Shown in pieces: positions 1 to 8,186 of a stretch of 64,000 nucleotides of DNA (its first letter is position 1; every line of letters begins with the position of its first letter). Source of the DNA: Alsobacter sp045348435 (GTDB taxonomy: Bacteria > Pseudomonadota > Alphaproteobacteria > Rhizobiales > Beijerinckiaceae). The stretch lies in NCBI RefSeq assembly GCF_045348435.1, contig NZ_CP157484.1, forward strand, positions 3,410,001 to 3,474,000. The letters are read 5' to 3'. Position numbers and translations under genes: made by a program. A model generated the notes under the pieces. The model was not told where the DNA came from and did no database searches. It saw nothing but the letters and a program-made list of their open reading frames with translations.

Positions 1-741
1 GCCGGGACCGGCCTCGGTCTCCACGGCGCTGATCAGCGCCGGCAGGGCGGTGCGCAACCGGTTGGCGTCGATCCGCAGCGCCGCCTGGAAGGTCAGCTCG
101 ACGCGGTTGTCCTGCTTCGCCATGTCGATCGGCGCGAAGACCGGCACCTCGAAGAACAGGCGCGAGAAGGTCGGCGTGGTGCCCACCTTGAAGGTGACGT
201 CGCGGACCTCTTCGCTCGCCTTTTTGCGGACGAGCCGCCGGGCCGTCTCCTCCGCGTCCTTGGCGCGGCGCGACAGGTCCTCGATGACGTCCTGTGGCAG
301 GCTCGGCGGCTGGCCCCGCCAGGTCTCGGGCAGCAGATCGATGAAGAGCTTGTCGCCCGCCTCCATCATGTTGGGCCGCACGGGCTTCTGCAGCGCCATG
401 CGCAGCGTCCGCCCATCCGGGTCCAGCCGCACGGTCGAGACGTAACTGGGCAGCTCCAGCGCGATCTTGTCGATGGAGAAGTCGACCGGACGGTCGAAGC
501 TGACGAGCAGGATGCCGGCGCCCAGCCGGACGCTGGCCTTGGGCAGCTCCTCGAAATTGAACACGGCCCGGCCATAGCCGTTCATCTCGGAGCCGTGCAG
601 CGTCGATTTCGCCGCCATGGCCGGGATCGGCAGGAGCAGGATCGCGCCGAGCGCGCAGGTGGCCAGCAGGCGCGACCGGGCCTTCGCGCTGGCGGATCGC
701 CGCGCGGCCGATGCGAGCACGCTGAACCGACGCAAAACCAT
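1..741 (-). CDS. Exported protein of the flagellar locus, C-terminus beyond window (partial)
   Basis: The leftward frame is open from an ATG at 741 to the window edge (247 codons). The N-terminus is a clear Sec signal: basic start, hydrophobic core LLATCALGAILLLPIP, likely cleavage after AMA near residue 46. The mature part reads as a beta-rich exported domain (FNFEELPKASVRLGAG, then VDFSIDKIALELPSYVS). It lies 126 bp downstream of the motE-like gene on the same strand, so it is probably the next gene of the fliL-fliM operon. Long exported TPR proteins sit next to motE-like genes in related bacteria, but no TPR can be seen in this fragment, so function is left open. Confidence 0.6.
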   Translation of the reverse strand, partial: MVLRRFSVLASAARRSASAKARSRLLATCALGAILLLPIPAMAAKSTLHGSEMNGYGRAVFNFEELPKASVRLGAGILLVSFDRPVDFSIDKIALELPSYVSTVRLDPDGRTLRMALQKPVRPNMMEAGDKLFIDLLPETWRGQPPSLPQDVIEDLSRRAKDAEETARRLVRKKASEEVRDVTFKVGTTPTFSRLFFEVPVFAPIDMAKQDNRVELTFQAALRIDANRLRTALPALISAVETEAGPG

Positions 742-867
742 CCTGTCCCGTATCGCCGCGACCGTCGCCCGAGGTTGGGTACGGTTATCGGACCCTAAGG
801 AGAAAGGGTGAACGGGGCCTTACCGCGGGCGCCCCGGGGGCCGCGGCGGGAGGCTTGCGGCCCCGGA

Positions 868-1719
868 TCAGGGCTTGCGCGGCTCGATCGCCTGCAGCTC
901 GCCGGCCGGAAGCGCCTCGCGGGAGCCGGCCTGGGGCGGCCCGCCGCGCAGGCTCGGCTTGGCGAGCTCCACGGTGAGCCGCTCGGCCGCCTCGGGCGAC
1001 ATGGCGGCCAGAACCTCCGACATCTTGCGCGGATTCATGGCGTTGACGACCGGAACCAGCACCTTCAGGTCCAGCCTGTCGAACACCTTGGCGGCGTCCT
1101 TGGGCTTCATCGCCTCATACATGGTGACGATGTTCTTGAGGCCGCCCTGCTCGGGGGAGCCCGCGGGCGCGCCGGCCGCCGCTGCGGCGCCGGGAGCCGC
1201 GCCGGAACCGGGTTCGGCTTGGCCGGCCGGCCGAGATTCCAGGCCCTTCAGCTCGTTGATCTTGGCCTCCAGCTTCTTGTCGGCGGCCTTCAGCAGCTGT
1301 TCGCGGGTGTCCAGCTCGCGCTGGCGGTCGTCGAGCTGCTCGCGCCGGTCGCCGAGCCGCTGGAGCAGCGACTTCTCGGCCGCCGAGAGCGGCTGCGGCC
1401 CGTCGAGCGGCACCGCTTTGGAGCCGGGGGCCGTGGACGGATCGATCTTGGGATCCGCCTTGGCGTCCGCCTTCTCCTCTTTCTTCTTGGCGGGAGCGGT
1501 CGAGCCCGTGGTGTCAGGATCGAACTTCGACGCCGCGCGCTTCTCCGCCATTTCGGCGAGGGCCGAGCGGCCGCCCGGGTTCTGCATCACGTCGATGCTC
1601 TTGAGCACAAGCAGCGCGCCCGCCGCGCAGGCCACCGCCGGAAACAGCCGCAGCCCCCAGGATCGCTTGGGCGCGCCGGGCGGAGACGATCCTCTCGCGA
1701 AGCGGTTCGGGTTGCGCAT
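868..1719 (-). CDS. MotE-like flagellar protein (MgtE-N/FliG-like domain)
   Basis: The 283-residue product has one N-terminal membrane anchor (about residues 20-40), a charged lysine-rich linker, a coiled coil near 105-165 (REQLDDRQRELDTREQLL) and a C-terminal helical domain (about 200-265) with MYEAMKPKDAAKVFDRLD and AMSPEAAERLTVEL. That arrangement matches the MotE/MgtE N-domain family found in alphaproteobacterial flagellar clusters. MotE of Sinorhizobium is a periplasmic chaperone of MotC, but many relatives are uncharacterised, so the name is by family only. The ATG shares one base with the stop of the upstream DUF6468 gene (TGATG), indicating translational coupling. Confidence 0.8.
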   Translation of the reverse strand: MRNPNRFARGSSPPGAPKRSWGLRLFPAVACAAGALLVLKSIDVMQNPGGRSALAEMAEKRAASKFDPDTTGSTAPAKKKEEKADAKADPKIDPSTAPGSKAVPLDGPQPLSAAEKSLLQRLGDRREQLDDRQRELDTREQLLKAADKKLEAKINELKGLESRPAGQAEPGSGAAPGAAAAAGAPAGSPEQGGLKNIVTMYEAMKPKDAAKVFDRLDLKVLVPVVNAMNPRKMSEVLAAMSPEAAERLTVELAKPSLRGGPPQAGSREALPAGELQAIEPRKP

Positions 1720-2237
1720 CAGGCGGCCTGGCTGTCGAGGCGCCGGCGGGCGCGCTGGGCGAACGCCTCGGCGGCGGCCAGCGTCGCGGCGAGCCGCGAA
1801 TTCGCGCCGTTCGACGCAACCTCGGGCGCCTCGCGCGGGCTGACGGCCGGCGGCGGCGGCGGAGCGACGGACGGAGCGGTCCGGGGCGCGGCTGCGGGGC
1901 CCGCCGGCTCCAGCCCGCCCCGCGCGGTCTCGACGATGCGGGAGATGCGCGAGATCACGTCGTCGCCGGACTGGATGCGTCCGGCGAGTTCGGCGGAGTG
2001 CTGCTCGGCGACCCGCAGCTGCGCCCCGATCGTCTTGTCGCAATCCTCCACCACGGCGCGCAGCCCCGCCACGGCCCGGTCGGCGTTCTCGGTCGCCGTC
2101 ATCAGGTCGATGATGGTGCGGCGCATGGTGGCCTCGTCCGCCTTGAGGCGGCGCAGCCTCCGGTCCAGCACGATGCAGTAGCCGATCGTGGTCGCCAGGA
2201 GCACGCACACCAGGAGTTCGATGAGAACGCCGATCAT
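1719..2237 (-). CDS. DUF6468 flagellar-cluster membrane protein
   Basis: The 172-residue protein begins with a single transmembrane helix (MIGVLIELLVCVLLATTIGY), followed by a helical, probably coiled-coil region (residues 25-110) and a proline/alanine-rich tail ending in another helix. Small proteins of this kind (DUF6468) lie between fliM and motE-like genes in alphaproteobacterial flagellar operons; no biochemical role is established. Start and stop overlap both neighbours by one base (TGATG at 2235-2239 and 1717-1721), so it is translated as part of the fliL-fliM-motE operon. Confidence 0.75.
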   Translation of the reverse strand: MIGVLIELLVCVLLATTIGYCIVLDRRLRRLKADEATMRRTIIDLMTATENADRAVAGLRAVVEDCDKTIGAQLRVAEQHSAELAGRIQSGDDVISRISRIVETARGGLEPAGPAAAPRTAPSVAPPPPPAVSPREAPEVASNGANSRLAATLAAAEAFAQRARRRLDSQAA

Positions 2238-3349
2238 CACTTGTCCTTCGGTGCGGCGGCGCTCGCCTCGTAGGCGGCGAACGTCGTCTTCGACTTCTTG
2301 AGCTGTCGCAGCACCCGGATGGCGATCTTCTCGCCGACCCGGCCCATGCGGCCCTCCGTGATGAACACGTCGCCGCATTTCAGCCGGACCGGCGCGTCGG
2401 GGCCGAGGTCGAACATCAGCGTGTCTCCGACCTTCAGCTCCATCATCCGCCGCAGCGGAAGCTGGGTCTCGTACAGGATGGCGTCGATGTCGCTCTTGGC
2501 CTGCCAGATCTCGGTGGCGAGGTGGTCCTCCCAGATCGGATCGCGCCCGAACTTCTCGCCCATGAAGCTCTGCAGCAGGAGCTCGCGGATGGGCTCGATG
2601 GTGGCGTAGGGCAGCAGGATCTCGACCGCGCCGCCGCGGCCTTCCATGTCGATCCGTAGCTCGATCAGGATCGCCGCGTTGGCCGGGCGCGAGATCGACG
2701 CGAAGCGCGGGTTGGTCTCGATGCGGTCGACGTTGAAATGCACCGGCGACAGCGGTCGGAAGGCGTGCTCGGTGTCGCTCAGCACGATGTCCAGCATGCG
2801 CCGGACGAGGCTGGTCTCGATGGTCGAATAGGGCCGGCCGTCGAGCCGCGCCGTCGTGGTGGCGCGCCGACCGCCGAGCAGCACGTCGATGACCGAATAG
2901 GCCAGCGTCGAGTCGACCGTGATCAGGCCGAAATTGTCCCACTCCTCGGCCTTGAACACGGCCAGGATCGTCGGCAGCGGGATGGAATTGATGTAGTCGC
3001 CGAACCGCACCGAGGTGATGTCCGACAGGGACACCTCGACGTTGTCGGAGAAGAAGTTGCGCAGGCTCGTCGTCAACAGCCGGACCAGCCGGTCGAAGAC
3101 GATCTCGAGCATCGGCAGACGCTCGTAGGAGACCATCGCCGAATCGACGATGGCCCGGATGCCGGAGCGTGCGCCGGCGGTTTCCGCCTCGTTGGTGAAG
3201 CCGAGGAGGTTGTCGATCTCGTCCTGGTTGAGGAGCCGGTCGACGCCGGTGTCGGGCACGTTGGCGGTGGCGGCCGCCTCGATCATGGCGGTCCATTCGG
3301 CCGCGATCGCGTCCGCATCGCCCCCGTTCATCAGATTGTCGTCAGCCAT
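2237..3349 (-). CDS. fliM: Flagellar motor switch protein FliM
   Basis: The 370-residue protein is the C-ring switch component that binds CheY-P and couples to FliG. The CheY-binding peptide LNQDEIDNLLGF is present, but at residues 40-51 rather than at the very N-terminus, behind an extra acidic helix containing AIAAEWTAM. The middle CheC-like domain (about 65-260) includes YERLPMLEIVFDRLVRLL and the C-terminal SpoA domain (about 275-360) includes LKVGDTLMFDL. The gene is 12 bp downstream of fliL. In Caulobacter fliLM is a CtrA-controlled early operon, and a CtrA-type box lies upstream of fliL here. Confidence 0.95.
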   Translation of the reverse strand: MADDNLMNGGDADAIAAEWTAMIEAAATANVPDTGVDRLLNQDEIDNLLGFTNEAETAGARSGIRAIVDSAMVSYERLPMLEIVFDRLVRLLTTSLRNFFSDNVEVSLSDITSVRFGDYINSIPLPTILAVFKAEEWDNFGLITVDSTLAYSVIDVLLGGRRATTTARLDGRPYSTIETSLVRRMLDIVLSDTEHAFRPLSPVHFNVDRIETNPRFASISRPANAAILIELRIDMEGRGGAVEILLPYATIEPIRELLLQSFMGEKFGRDPIWEDHLATEIWQAKSDIDAILYETQLPLRRMMELKVGDTLMFDLGPDAPVRLKCGDVFITEGRMGRVGEKIAIRVLRQLKKSKTTFAAYEASAAAPKDK

Positions 3350-3361
3350 GGGCGCGCCGGC

Positions 3362-3928
3362 TCACTGGATGAGGATTTCTTTGAACAGGACCGCCTCGAC
3401 CTTGGAGGGATAGATCGCGACGTTGATGCGCCGCAGGAGCTCCTCCTTGAGGCGGTAGACCCCCGCCGAGCCTTCCAGGTCGCTGGGGCGAAGCTCGCGC
3501 GTATAGACTTGGAACGTATCCTCGATGCGCGGCAGCAGGGGCTGCACCTCGGTGACGATCTTGGGGTCGGAAACCTCCAGGGCGATCTTCATCTTCAGGA
3601 AGCGCGGACGCTCGCCGGTCTGCTGGGTGTTCTGGCCGCCCAGATTGATCAGCATCTCCTTCATGTCGATGAAGGCGGTCTTCTTGGCCGCTTGCGCCGG
3701 CCCGCCATGGCCGTCGCCGCCGCCGGCCTCGGCGGCGGCGACGGCCTGCTTCTTCTTGGCGTACCACCAGTAGCCCCCGCCGCCGCCCCCGCCCAGGAGC
3801 AGCACGGCCGCCGCCACGATGATGATGAGCTTCTTCTTGCCTCCGCCGGCAGCGACTTCGCCTGCCGCGGCCGGAGGGGAAACCTCCGCCGTCGCGTCAG
3901 CGGCGCCTTTCTTCGGCTTCTTGGCCAT
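3362..3928 (-). CDS. fliL: Flagellar basal body-associated protein FliL
   Basis: This 188-residue inner-membrane protein belongs to the FliL family, which associates with the stator and MS ring. A cytoplasmic lysine-rich N-terminus is followed by one transmembrane helix (residues about 34-55, LIIIVAAAVLLLGG) with an unusual run of seven glycines at its outer end, then a periplasmic domain with FIDMKEMLINLGG and FLKMKIALEV, typical of FliL. It is the first gene of the leftward operon fliL-fliM-DUF6468-motE, facing flgF across a 317-bp control region. Confidence 0.93.
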   Translation of the reverse strand: MAKKPKKGAADATAEVSPPAAAGEVAAGGGKKKLIIIVAAAVLLLGGGGGGGYWWYAKKKQAVAAAEAGGGDGHGGPAQAAKKTAFIDMKEMLINLGGQNTQQTGERPRFLKMKIALEVSDPKIVTEVQPLLPRIEDTFQVYTRELRPSDLEGSAGVYRLKEELLRRINVAIYPSKVEAVLFKEILIQ

Positions 3929-3988
3929 CTCGGTGAATCTCTGGCGGGTCGGCCCGCGGTCTGGTCAAGCGACCATCGCCCCGCAGGG

Positions 3989-4003
3989 TTAATGAAGGCT
4001 TAA
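3989..4003 (-). promoter_or_regulatory. CtrA-type box TTAA-N7-TTAA upstream of fliL
   Basis: The sequence TTAATGAAGGCTTAA is an exact match to the CtrA full-site pattern TTAA-N7-TTAA. It sits 61-75 bp upstream of the fliL start. In Caulobacter the fliLM operon is directly controlled by CtrA. The strand is given as that of the presumed target; the core motif is symmetric. Binding is inferred from pattern only. Confidence 0.6.
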
Positions 4004-4015
4004 ATGCGGCGGTCG

Positions 4016-4034
4016 CCCGGCAGGTTTTGCCGGG
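4016..4034. other. Hairpin in the fliL/flgF intergenic region
   Basis: CCCGGCA and TGCCGGG form a perfect 7-bp stem with a 5-nt loop (ggttt). It lies between the CtrA-type box and the sigma-54 promoter. There is no T tract, so it is not a standard terminator. Function unknown. Confidence 0.4.
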
Positions 4035-4132
4035 GAGAAACGACTCGACGGCGATTTCGGCCGGCGCCCCGCATCCTCCGCGTACAGCTTCAAGCCTCTG
4101 AATTGGCTTGATCTTTCATGACTGGCCGCGAG

Positions 4133-4148
4133 TGGCACGCCCGTTGCG
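4133..4148 (+). promoter_or_regulatory. Sigma-54 promoter of flgF-flgG-flgA-flgH
   Basis: TGGCACGCCCGTTGCG matches the sigma-54 consensus TGGCACG-N4-TTGC[AT] with the required GG-N10-GC spacing. The expected start of transcription is about 12 bp after the GC (near 4159), giving a leader of roughly 87 nt before the flgF GTG. The placement supports the downstream GTG as start rather than an ATG at 4108 that would lie upstream of the promoter. Confidence 0.85.
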
Positions 4149-4245
4149 GATGGAAGGGCGTGGCCGTCGTCGCTGGGGAGCGTCGCGGCGGCCGCGGGAA
4201 CGAGGCAGCGGCGGGCCAGGCCTGCCGCCAGCGGGAGATCATCCG

Positions 4246-4989
4246 GTGGAGAACGCGCTTCTCATCGGCTTGTCGCGCCAGGTCGCGCTATCGCGAGAGC
4301 TGGACGTCATCGCCAACAACGTGGCGAATATCGGCACGACGGGCTTCAAGTCCCGCTCGCTTCGGTTCGAGGAGTACCTCATGCCGAAGGCCAGCGGCGA
4401 CGCCTTCCCGCGTCCCGACAAGCCCATGTCCTACGTGCAGGACAAGAACACCGTGCTAGACATGTCCGGCGGCGCGATCGAGCGCACCGGCAACCCGCTC
4501 GACGTCGCCATCAACGGCGACGCCCTGTTCACGGTCTCGACCCCCAAGGGCGAGCGCTACACCCGCAACGGCGCCCTGCAGATCAATTCCCGGGGCGCGC
4601 TGGTCACCAGCGACGGCTTCCCGATCGTCGGCGACGGCGGCCCCGTGACGTTCACCGGGACCGAGAAGTTCATCGCCATCGGGCCGGACGGCACGATCTC
4701 CACCGAGGACGGCGCCAAGGGCAAGCTGAAGCTCGTCTCGCCCGGCGACCCGAAGGCCCTGCGCAACGAGGGCGCGAATCTCTACGCCAGCGACGCCCCG
4801 CTGCGCCCCGCCCCCAAGGAGACGCGGGTGGAGTCCGGCGCCCTGGAACGCTCCAACGTCAAGCCGGTGCTGGAGATGAGCCGCCTGATCGAGGTCAACC
4901 GCTCCTACGCGACCGTGTCGGCGATGCTCCAGCGCAATGACGACATGCGCCGCTCCGCCATCGAAAAACTCGCCTCCATCCCCTCCTGA
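4246..4989 (+). CDS. flgF: Flagellar basal-body rod protein FlgF
   Basis: The 247-residue rod protein starts with the rod/hook signature LSRELDVIANNVANIGTTGFK (residues about 12-32) and ends with the matching helix LIEVNRSYATVSAMLQRNDD. FlgF is a proximal rod subunit exported by the flagellar type III system. The GTG start at 4246 is preceded by GGGAG at a suitable distance. The frame is open further upstream to an ATG at 4108, but that start precedes the sigma-54 promoter and would add 46 residues absent from the family. First gene of the flgFGAH operon. Confidence 0.93.
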   Translation: MENALLIGLSRQVALSRELDVIANNVANIGTTGFKSRSLRFEEYLMPKASGDAFPRPDKPMSYVQDKNTVLDMSGGAIERTGNPLDVAINGDALFTVSTPKGERYTRNGALQINSRGALVTSDGFPIVGDGGPVTFTGTEKFIAIGPDGTISTEDGAKGKLKLVSPGDPKALRNEGANLYASDAPLRPAPKETRVESGALERSNVKPVLEMSRLIEVNRSYATVSAMLQRNDDMRRSAIEKLASIPS

Positions 4990-5001
4990 GGAGCCTGACT
5001 G

Positions 5002-5793
5002 ATGCGCGCCCTCTACACCGCCGCGACCGGCATGGCCGCCCAGGAGATGAACGTCCAGGTCATCTCCAACAACATCGCCAACCTTCGCACCACCGGCTTC
5101 AAGCGCCAGCGGATCCAGTTCCAGGACCTGCTCTACGAGAACCTGCGCCGCGCCGGTTCCGCCACCTCCGACCAGAACACGCAGGTGCCCTCCGGCGTGC
5201 AGATCGGCTCGGGCGTCAAGACGGTGTCGACGGCCCGCGTCATGAGCCAGGGCACGCTGACCACCACCGAGAACGAGAACGACGTCGCCATCCGGGGCGA
5301 AGGCTTCTTCCAGGTCACGATGCCGGACGGCCGCACCGCCTACACCCGCGACGGCTCGCTGGAGCGCGATTCCACCGGCCAGCTCGTAACCCATGACGGC
5401 TATCCGCTGGCGCCGCAGATCACCGTGCCGGCGAACGCGACCGCGATCACCATCAGCGCCGACGGCCGGGTGCAGGCGACGCTGCCCGGCGCGACCGCTC
5501 CGTCCCTGCTCGGCCAGCTGCAGCTCGCCCGTTTCGTCAACAAGGCGGGCCTGGAATCGCTGGGCGACAACCTCTTCGTCGAGACCGCGGCGTCCGGCCC
5601 GGCCGTCAGCGGCAACCCCGCCAGCGAGGGCTTCGGCAATCTCCAGCAGAACTACCTGGAAGAGGCCAACGTCAACGCCGTCACGGAGATCTCCTCCCTC
5701 ATCGCGGCGCAGCGCGCCTACGAGATGAACTCCAAGGTGATCACCGCGACGGACCAGATGCTGCAGTCCACCACCCAGATGTTCAGGGGCTGA
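5002..5793 (+). CDS. flgG: Flagellar distal rod protein FlgG
   Basis: At 263 residues the product has the normal length of FlgG. It begins MRALYTAATGMAAQEMNVQV followed by ISNNIANLRTTGFKRQR, the N-terminal rod motif, carries the central DVAIRGEGFFQV and TRDGSLERDSTGQLV motifs, and ends with the C-terminal helix SSLIAAQRAYEMNSKVI. FlgG builds the distal rod. It is 12 bp after flgF and 3 bp before flgA, so it is co-transcribed. Confidence 0.97.
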   Translation: MRALYTAATGMAAQEMNVQVISNNIANLRTTGFKRQRIQFQDLLYENLRRAGSATSDQNTQVPSGVQIGSGVKTVSTARVMSQGTLTTTENENDVAIRGEGFFQVTMPDGRTAYTRDGSLERDSTGQLVTHDGYPLAPQITVPANATAITISADGRVQATLPGATAPSLLGQLQLARFVNKAGLESLGDNLFVETAASGPAVSGNPASEGFGNLQQNYLEEANVNAVTEISSLIAAQRAYEMNSKVITATDQMLQSTTQMFRG

Positions 5794-5796
5794 GCC

Positions 5797-6810
5797 ATGG
5801 CGATCGTGACCCTGATGCGCGCCGCCGGCCTCGCCGGCCTGGCCCTCCTCGCCGCCCTGGAGGCGGCCGTCCCGGCCGGCGCCCAGTCGGCCCCGAAACC
5901 GGCGCTGCGCGGCGATGTCGTCGTCATGCGCGACGTGGTCACCCTCGGCGACCTCGTCGAGCGGGCCGGCGCCGCGGCCGCCTCCCCGGTGTTCCGCGCC
6001 CCGCCGCTGGGCAAGGCCGGCACCATCCAGGCCATCCGGGTGATCGAGGCCGCGCGCAGCGCCGGCCTCTCGGTCGACCCCGGGACCGTGTCGCAGATCG
6101 TCGTCAGCCGCGCCTCGCGCCGGGCCCCGAAGGCCGAGATCGAGGCCGTGGTCAGCCAGGCGCTCACCGACCGTTACGGCCTCGACCGTCCCGACGTCGC
6201 CCTCGCCCTGGAGGCCGGCGAGCAGGCGGTCCACCTGGAGCCGGACGCGCTCGGCCCGCTGAAGGTCTCCGAGCTGGTCTACGACCCGCGCAGCCGCCGC
6301 GTCGAGGCGGTCCTCACCGTCGCCGGCAGCGCGTCCCTGACGCTGAAGCCGCTCCGCGTGCTGGGCCAGACCGTCGACATGGTCTCCGTGCCGGTGCTGC
6401 AGAAGACCGTGCAGCGCGGCGACAGCGTCACCGCCGCCGACGTGACGGTCGAGCGCCGTCCGCGCGCCGACTACCCGACCGCCGGCTTCGTCGACCCCTC
6501 CATGCTGGTCGGCCGCATCGCCCGCAACGCCATGCAGGCGGGCTCGGCGGTGCGCGAGACCGACGTCGTCAAGCAGGAGATCGTCGAGAAGAACGCCACC
6601 GTGACGGTGCTCTACGAGACCCCCGGCATCGCCCTGGCCATGCGCGGCAAGGCCCTGGAGGCCGGCGGCGTTGGCGACACGGTGCTGGTCATGAACCCGC
6701 AGTCGAAGCGCACCCTCTCCGCCACGGCGATCTCGCCGGGCGTGGTGAAGGTCATCATGGCCGTCCCGGGCCGCCTGGCCGAGAACGGCGCCGCGCAGGT
6801 GGTGCGATGA
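5797..6810 (+). CDS. flgA: Flagellar P-ring assembly chaperone FlgA
   Basis: The 337-residue periplasmic protein has a Sec signal (MAIVTLMRAAGLAGLALLAA, cleavage near PAGA) and a C-terminal SAF/FlgA region: PVLQKTVQRGDSVTAADVTV and the conserved VLYETPGIALAMRGKALEAG. FlgA helps FlgI assemble the P ring. It is longer than the enterobacterial protein because of an N-terminal extra domain (about 30-195), which is usual for alphaproteobacteria. Its stop overlaps the flgH ATG by four bases (ATGA). Confidence 0.93.
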   Translation: MAIVTLMRAAGLAGLALLAALEAAVPAGAQSAPKPALRGDVVVMRDVVTLGDLVERAGAAAASPVFRAPPLGKAGTIQAIRVIEAARSAGLSVDPGTVSQIVVSRASRRAPKAEIEAVVSQALTDRYGLDRPDVALALEAGEQAVHLEPDALGPLKVSELVYDPRSRRVEAVLTVAGSASLTLKPLRVLGQTVDMVSVPVLQKTVQRGDSVTAADVTVERRPRADYPTAGFVDPSMLVGRIARNAMQAGSAVRETDVVKQEIVEKNATVTVLYETPGIALAMRGKALEAGGVGDTVLVMNPQSKRTLSATAISPGVVKVIMAVPGRLAENGAAQVVR

Positions 6811-7625
6811 GCCCGCGCCGCGCTCCCTCGCCCCTCGCCTCTCCTCGAATGAACGGCCTCTCCGTCATGTCCGCACCGCGTCGCCTCTCCGCTCGGTTTC
6901 TCGCCGCCACCCTGCTCGCCGGCGGACTGACCGCCTGCGGCTCGCTGGACCGCGTGTCGAGCATCGGCAAGGCTCCCGCTCTGTCGGCGATCGAGGATCC
7001 CACCGCCCAGGCCGGCTACAAGCCCGTGCAGATGCCGATGCCGCAGCCCGAACCCGTCGCCTACGCTCCCAACTCGCTCTGGCGCCAGGGCGCGAGAGGC
7101 TTCTTCAAGGACCAGCGCGCCCGCAACATCGGCGACCTCGTGACCGTGAAGGTGAAGGTCACCGACAAGGCCAACATCGACAACGCCACGAAGCGGTCCC
7201 GCGCGGCCGGCGACAAGCTCGGCCTGACCAACATCTTCGGCTTCGAGAACGAGGTCGGGAAGGTGCTCAACGACAAGACGGACCCCGGCTCGCTGCTCGA
7301 CGCGAACTCCTCGTCGTCCAGCGCCGGCGCCGGATCGGTGCGCCGGTCGGAGGAGTTGATCACCAGCGTCGCGGCCGTCGTCACCCAATTGCTGCCGAAC
7401 GGCAACCTGGTGATCGAAGGCAAGCAGGAGATCCGCGTCAATTTCGAAATTCGCGAGCTGATCGTCGGCGGCGTCATCAGGCCCGAGGACATCGACAGCG
7501 ACAACACCATCGATTCCGCCAAGATCGCCCAGGCCCGCATCGCCTATGGCGGCCGCGGCCAGATCACCGACGTCCAGCAGCCGCGCTACGGCCAGCAGAT
7601 GATGGACATCGTCCTGCCCTTCTGA
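6807..7625 (+). CDS. flgH: Flagellar L-ring lipoprotein FlgH
   Basis: FlgH forms the outer-membrane L ring. A lipobox GGLTAC puts the acylated cysteine at residue 44 counted from 6807. In-frame ATGs at 6849 and 6867 would give shorter, more typical signal peptides, and the 6867 start (23 residues before Cys) is quite plausible, so the start is uncertain. The mature protein has the family pattern: FFKDQRARNIGDLVTVKV, SSAGAGSVRRSEELI, LPNGNLVIEGKQEIRVNFE and a VIRPEDID motif. A perfect 11-bp hairpin follows at 7708. Confidence 0.95.
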   Translation: MSPRRAPSPLASPRMNGLSVMSAPRRLSARFLAATLLAGGLTACGSLDRVSSIGKAPALSAIEDPTAQAGYKPVQMPMPQPEPVAYAPNSLWRQGARGFFKDQRARNIGDLVTVKVKVTDKANIDNATKRSRAAGDKLGLTNIFGFENEVGKVLNDKTDPGSLLDANSSSSSAGAGSVRRSEELITSVAAVVTQLLPNGNLVIEGKQEIRVNFEIRELIVGGVIRPEDIDSDNTIDSAKIAQARIAYGGRGQITDVQQPRYGQQMMDIVLPF

Positions 7626-7707
7626 CCCGTCTTCCCGGGACGCCGGCACGCTCCCCAAGTCACGCTGGCGGCCCTCGGCGCCCCACTCCCGGGGCGCTGA
7701 ACGGCGA

Positions 7708-7736
7708 GCGGCGCTCCGAATGGTCCGGAGCGCCGC
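7708..7736. terminator. Hairpin between convergent flgH and dksA
   Basis: GCGGCGCTCCG and CGGAGCGCCGC form a perfect 11-bp stem around a 7-nt loop. It lies between the convergent ends of flgH and dksA, the expected place for a bidirectional terminator, but no T run follows on either strand. Confidence 0.5.
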
Positions 7737-7766
7737 CGCAGTCCCCAGCCGATCAGCCCAGGAGGT

Positions 7767-8186
7767 TCAATCGTCGCGATAGACCCGCTCGTTGCGCTCG
7801 TGGCGCTCCTGCGCCTCGATCGAGAGGGTCGCGATGGGCCGCGCCTCGAGCCGCTTCAGGGAGATCGGCTCGCCCGTCTCCTCGCAATATCCGTAGGTGC
7901 CGTCGTCGATCCGCGCCATGGCGGCGTCGATCTTGGCGATCAGCTTGCGCTGCCGGTCGCGGGCGCGAAGCTCGATGGCGCGGTCGGTCTCCGACGACGC
8001 CCGGTCGGCGAGATCGGGGTGGTTTTCACTCTCGTTCTGCAGGGCCGCCAGGGTCTCCCGGCTCTCGCGCAGAATTTCTTCCTTCCAGGCGGTCAGCTTG
8101 CGGCGGAAATACTCCTTCTGCCGGTCGTTCATGAAGGGTTCGTCATCGGTCGGCCGATAAGCGGCCTCCAGAGTCGTGGTAGCCAT
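7767..8186 (-). CDS. dksA: RNA polymerase-binding transcription factor DksA
   Basis: The 139-residue protein acts with ppGpp at RNA polymerase. A long antiparallel coiled coil (residues about 22-95) has the tip acidic motif DLADRA (58-63), with the two aspartates and alanine needed for function in E. coli. The C-terminal region keeps only one of four zinc cysteines (C101 in GYCEETGEPI); the other positions are T104, S122 and A125. Single-cysteine DksA proteins are known to be functional in alphaproteobacteria such as Rhodobacter. The start at 8186 adds about 18 residues before MNDRQKEYFRRKL; an internal ATG at 8129 is possible. Confidence 0.92.
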   Translation of the reverse strand: MATTTLEAAYRPTDDEPFMNDRQKEYFRRKLTAWKEEILRESRETLAALQNESENHPDLADRASSETDRAIELRARDRQRKLIAKIDAAMARIDDGTYGYCEETGEPISLKRLEARPIATLSIEAQERHERNERVYRDD

